This document shows, piece by piece, positions 61,902-64,000 of a stretch of 64,000 nt of DNA (its first letter is position 1; each line of letters starts with the position of its first letter). Below the pieces are notes generated by a model, which had not been told where the DNA came from, ran no database searches, and worked only from the letters and a program-made list of their open reading frames with translations. The position numbers and the translations under genes were made by a program. This stretch comes from Manis javanica. Lineage: Eukaryota > Chordata > Mammalia > Pholidota > Manidae. Where the stretch lies: assembly GCF_040802235.1 (NCBI RefSeq), contig NW_027332181.1:248001-312000 (forward strand), read 5' to 3'.

Positions 61902-64000
61902 CTCTGTGGTTCACAGTTTTCATGCAAAACAGAAGACAAAAAACATACAAAAGAACTGAACTTGGATACCATAACTCTCATAGAATTTGCTGGAATGGGA
62001 CAGTGGACTTAAGGATTCTTAGTCAAGACTTTCTCAGATTATAAATACTAATCCACGTTAATTTCTATACAGAAGCCTTCAAGACCACCACAAAGGCAGG
62101 TCAACTGTCAAAGTGTAAACTGATGGCCTGGAGCCTTCTCTGTGCTTTACTACCCCTTCACATCCTCTCTGGTCTAAGTCACCTGCTGAAATCACAGAAA
62201 GTGGGCCCCCTCCTGCCTTTGTATTTCCCCCAAAACAAGGTATTTAAGACTCTTACCTGATCAAAATATATTGCTTTAAAATACCATTAAAATCTCTTTC
62301 TCTAGGATAGAATTAGAAAAAAAAAACTATTTTTTTTCACCCATCTGCAAATTCTCCAAATGGGTGATTTGAAATTTGACTTTAATATTAAAAAATGATT
62401 AAGATCTAATTTTTCAAATCTGATGTTTAAACTCAAAATGGAACCAAAAGTAGACTTGGTATTTGATACGCACATTTTTTTTTCAGTAGTTACATCATTA
62501 AGGTATAGCTACACTGTACATGTTCTAAAGAAAAAAACAGGAAATAAGGGAGGCACTTAAGCAAACATGAACAATTATTTTCAATATACTGAAATCTGAT
62601 TGCAGAGTATGCCCTTGGAACACAAAACAGAGTATAACGAATCCAGACTTTCGCTGATGACAGAGGACATAGCCATTATTTTTTTTTCTTCCTAATCATT
62701 GGTTTTGTTTATTTTTTCTTGCCAGTCATTGGTTCTGTTCATTAAAATGTTTGATTTCCTATCATATGTCAAGATGTAGCTGGTGGCTGCTAAAGTTATA
62801 AAGGCATGATTTTTGTTTCTCAAAATCTCTCCATATTTTGCTTTTTAAAAATTATTCTATATCATTCTAAATACTGACAGCCAGCCTTGTATAAAGGTAT
62901 GAGGCCAGGGGCAGCCAAGGACGAGTCAGACAGGCATCTCCCTGATCACAGCACCTTTTACACGTCTGGAGGAAGTCCTCACTAAACCTTGCTTACAATC
63001 CATTCTTTTATCATTTTCAAAACCGCAAAAGCATTTGCACAAGCGCCAACAAAAAAGATAGCCTAGAAATAACATTTTAAAGATAGAAAAATAGGTTTTT
63101 AAAATGTCATAAATATCTCTAAACAGTATCTTCATATCTGTGAAAAACTTTGATTTTTTTCCCTCACAATATACAGTGAATGTTATCAGTTCACTTGTTA
63201 TTCACAGACAGCCAAGTCTTCACCACTTAAAATAACATTTTCCTGGGTTAGACTAAAATATTCAGTTCAATTTTTTTTACTTAACACAAATCTTAAAAAT
63301 GAAGTATAATTAATGACTCAGGAAGCCCTATCTCTGAACATTCAAAATATTCTAAAATGGGGCATCATCTTTTTAAAAGTCTCAGCATCTATTTGTCATA
63401 GCAGTATTGGATTAATTTGGAATATTCAATCCAAAATGTTAACATGAACTATTCAAATTTTTCCAAACCTCCAATTTGGATATTAAAGTGTTTTCTTAAT
63501 AACATATTTTTTCCCTTATTTTGGCAACATGAAAATATCCAGACCAAATTCTATTCTAACATATTATGTTTCTTGGACATCATTTTGAAAGGACTGGGAA
63601 ATATTGGTTCCATAGAAACTACATTTTTCTTCAGTGACTGATTCAACAAAATTGAAACTGTCACCAGAAAAACGTTTAAGGTTTGGTTTTTCTGTTCTAC
63701 TGTTAAACTGAACACAAATCAGACAGGTCTATTTTTGCCTCAAAACAACTAACTTTGATATAGTGAAGAAGAAAGCACAGTATCTGATCGTGGGGGGGCT
63801 GAAATAGAAGACCACAGGCCCATGTCAGTGATGTCAAGCAGCTGCCCCAGGTCTTTTTATCTACTACCTCCTTGGAATAATACTCAGTTTCAGATAAGTC
63901 TTAACATAGAAAAGGCCTCTCTGTTTCTGATCAAATCACAAATTTCTTCCTGTTTTTCTGAATTTTGACTCCTAAAACCAGCAGATATTAATTCAGTTAG

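Larger units (their letters stand above)
60190..64000 (-). other. EEIG2: Putative 3' UTR of EEIG2 (FAM102B), continuing off the right edge
   Basis: In human, FAM102B/EEIG2 is the next gene after HENMT1 and converges on it. Here the minus strand has AATAAA at 60212-60207 followed by a U-rich stretch, as expected for the 3' end of a leftward gene. No coding exon is visible up to base 64000, so the claim rests on synteny and the polyA signal. A long 3' UTR is plausible for this gene from memory of the human transcript. Confidence 0.5.

Overview
The window is nuclear DNA of a placental mammal. Genes are split into small exons with GT/AG introns, two CpG-island promoters stand out against AT-rich flanks, and old L1, MIR and LTR repeats fill the rest. 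I recognise three genes by reading and joining exons: FNDC7 (minus strand, partial), PRPF38B (minus strand, complete CDS) and HENMT1 (plus strand, complete CDS). A probable 3' UTR of EEIG2/FAM102B on the minus strand reaches the right edge. This is the order of human 1p13.3, inverted. I saw no Alu, rodent B1/B2, carnivore tRNA-Lys SINE or BovB. The commonest young-looking repeat is an antisense L1 3' end with a nested polyA element, which I vaguely associate with pangolin genomes; the species is not established.

Layout. 1-11.8 kb: five 5' exons of FNDC7, a signal-peptide exon plus four exons that each encode one fibronectin type III domain; the rest of the gene lies left of base 1. 11.9-21.9 kb: intergenic DNA with 5'-truncated L1s, a TSD-flanked retroposed element inside an L1, and two large inverted repeats at 18.9-21.05 kb. 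21.9-30.25 kb: PRPF38B, six coding exons giving a 542-residue spliceosomal protein, with its CpG island at 29.7-30.7 kb. 30.7-37.9 kb: the head-to-head interval between the PRPF38B and HENMT1 promoters, filled by antisense L1s carrying nested LTR-like insertions. 37.9-54.04 kb: HENMT1, one non-coding first exon and seven coding exons giving a 390-residue piRNA 2'-O-methyltransferase. 54.04-60.19 kb: sparse intergenic DNA. 60.19-64 kb: putative EEIG2/FAM102B 3' UTR, carrying a solo LTR-like element and one copy of a 185-bp perfect duplication.

The genes do not form one pathway. PRPF38B is a housekeeping splicing factor, HENMT1 acts in germline piRNA maturation, and FNDC7 is a predicted secreted or surface protein. 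No prokaryote-type system, CRISPR array or intact viral gene was seen. The best items to recheck are the exact 185-bp duplication with junction scars, the nested retroposon, the two fold-back structures beyond PRPF38B, and a G-quadruplex candidate in the HENMT1 3' UTR.
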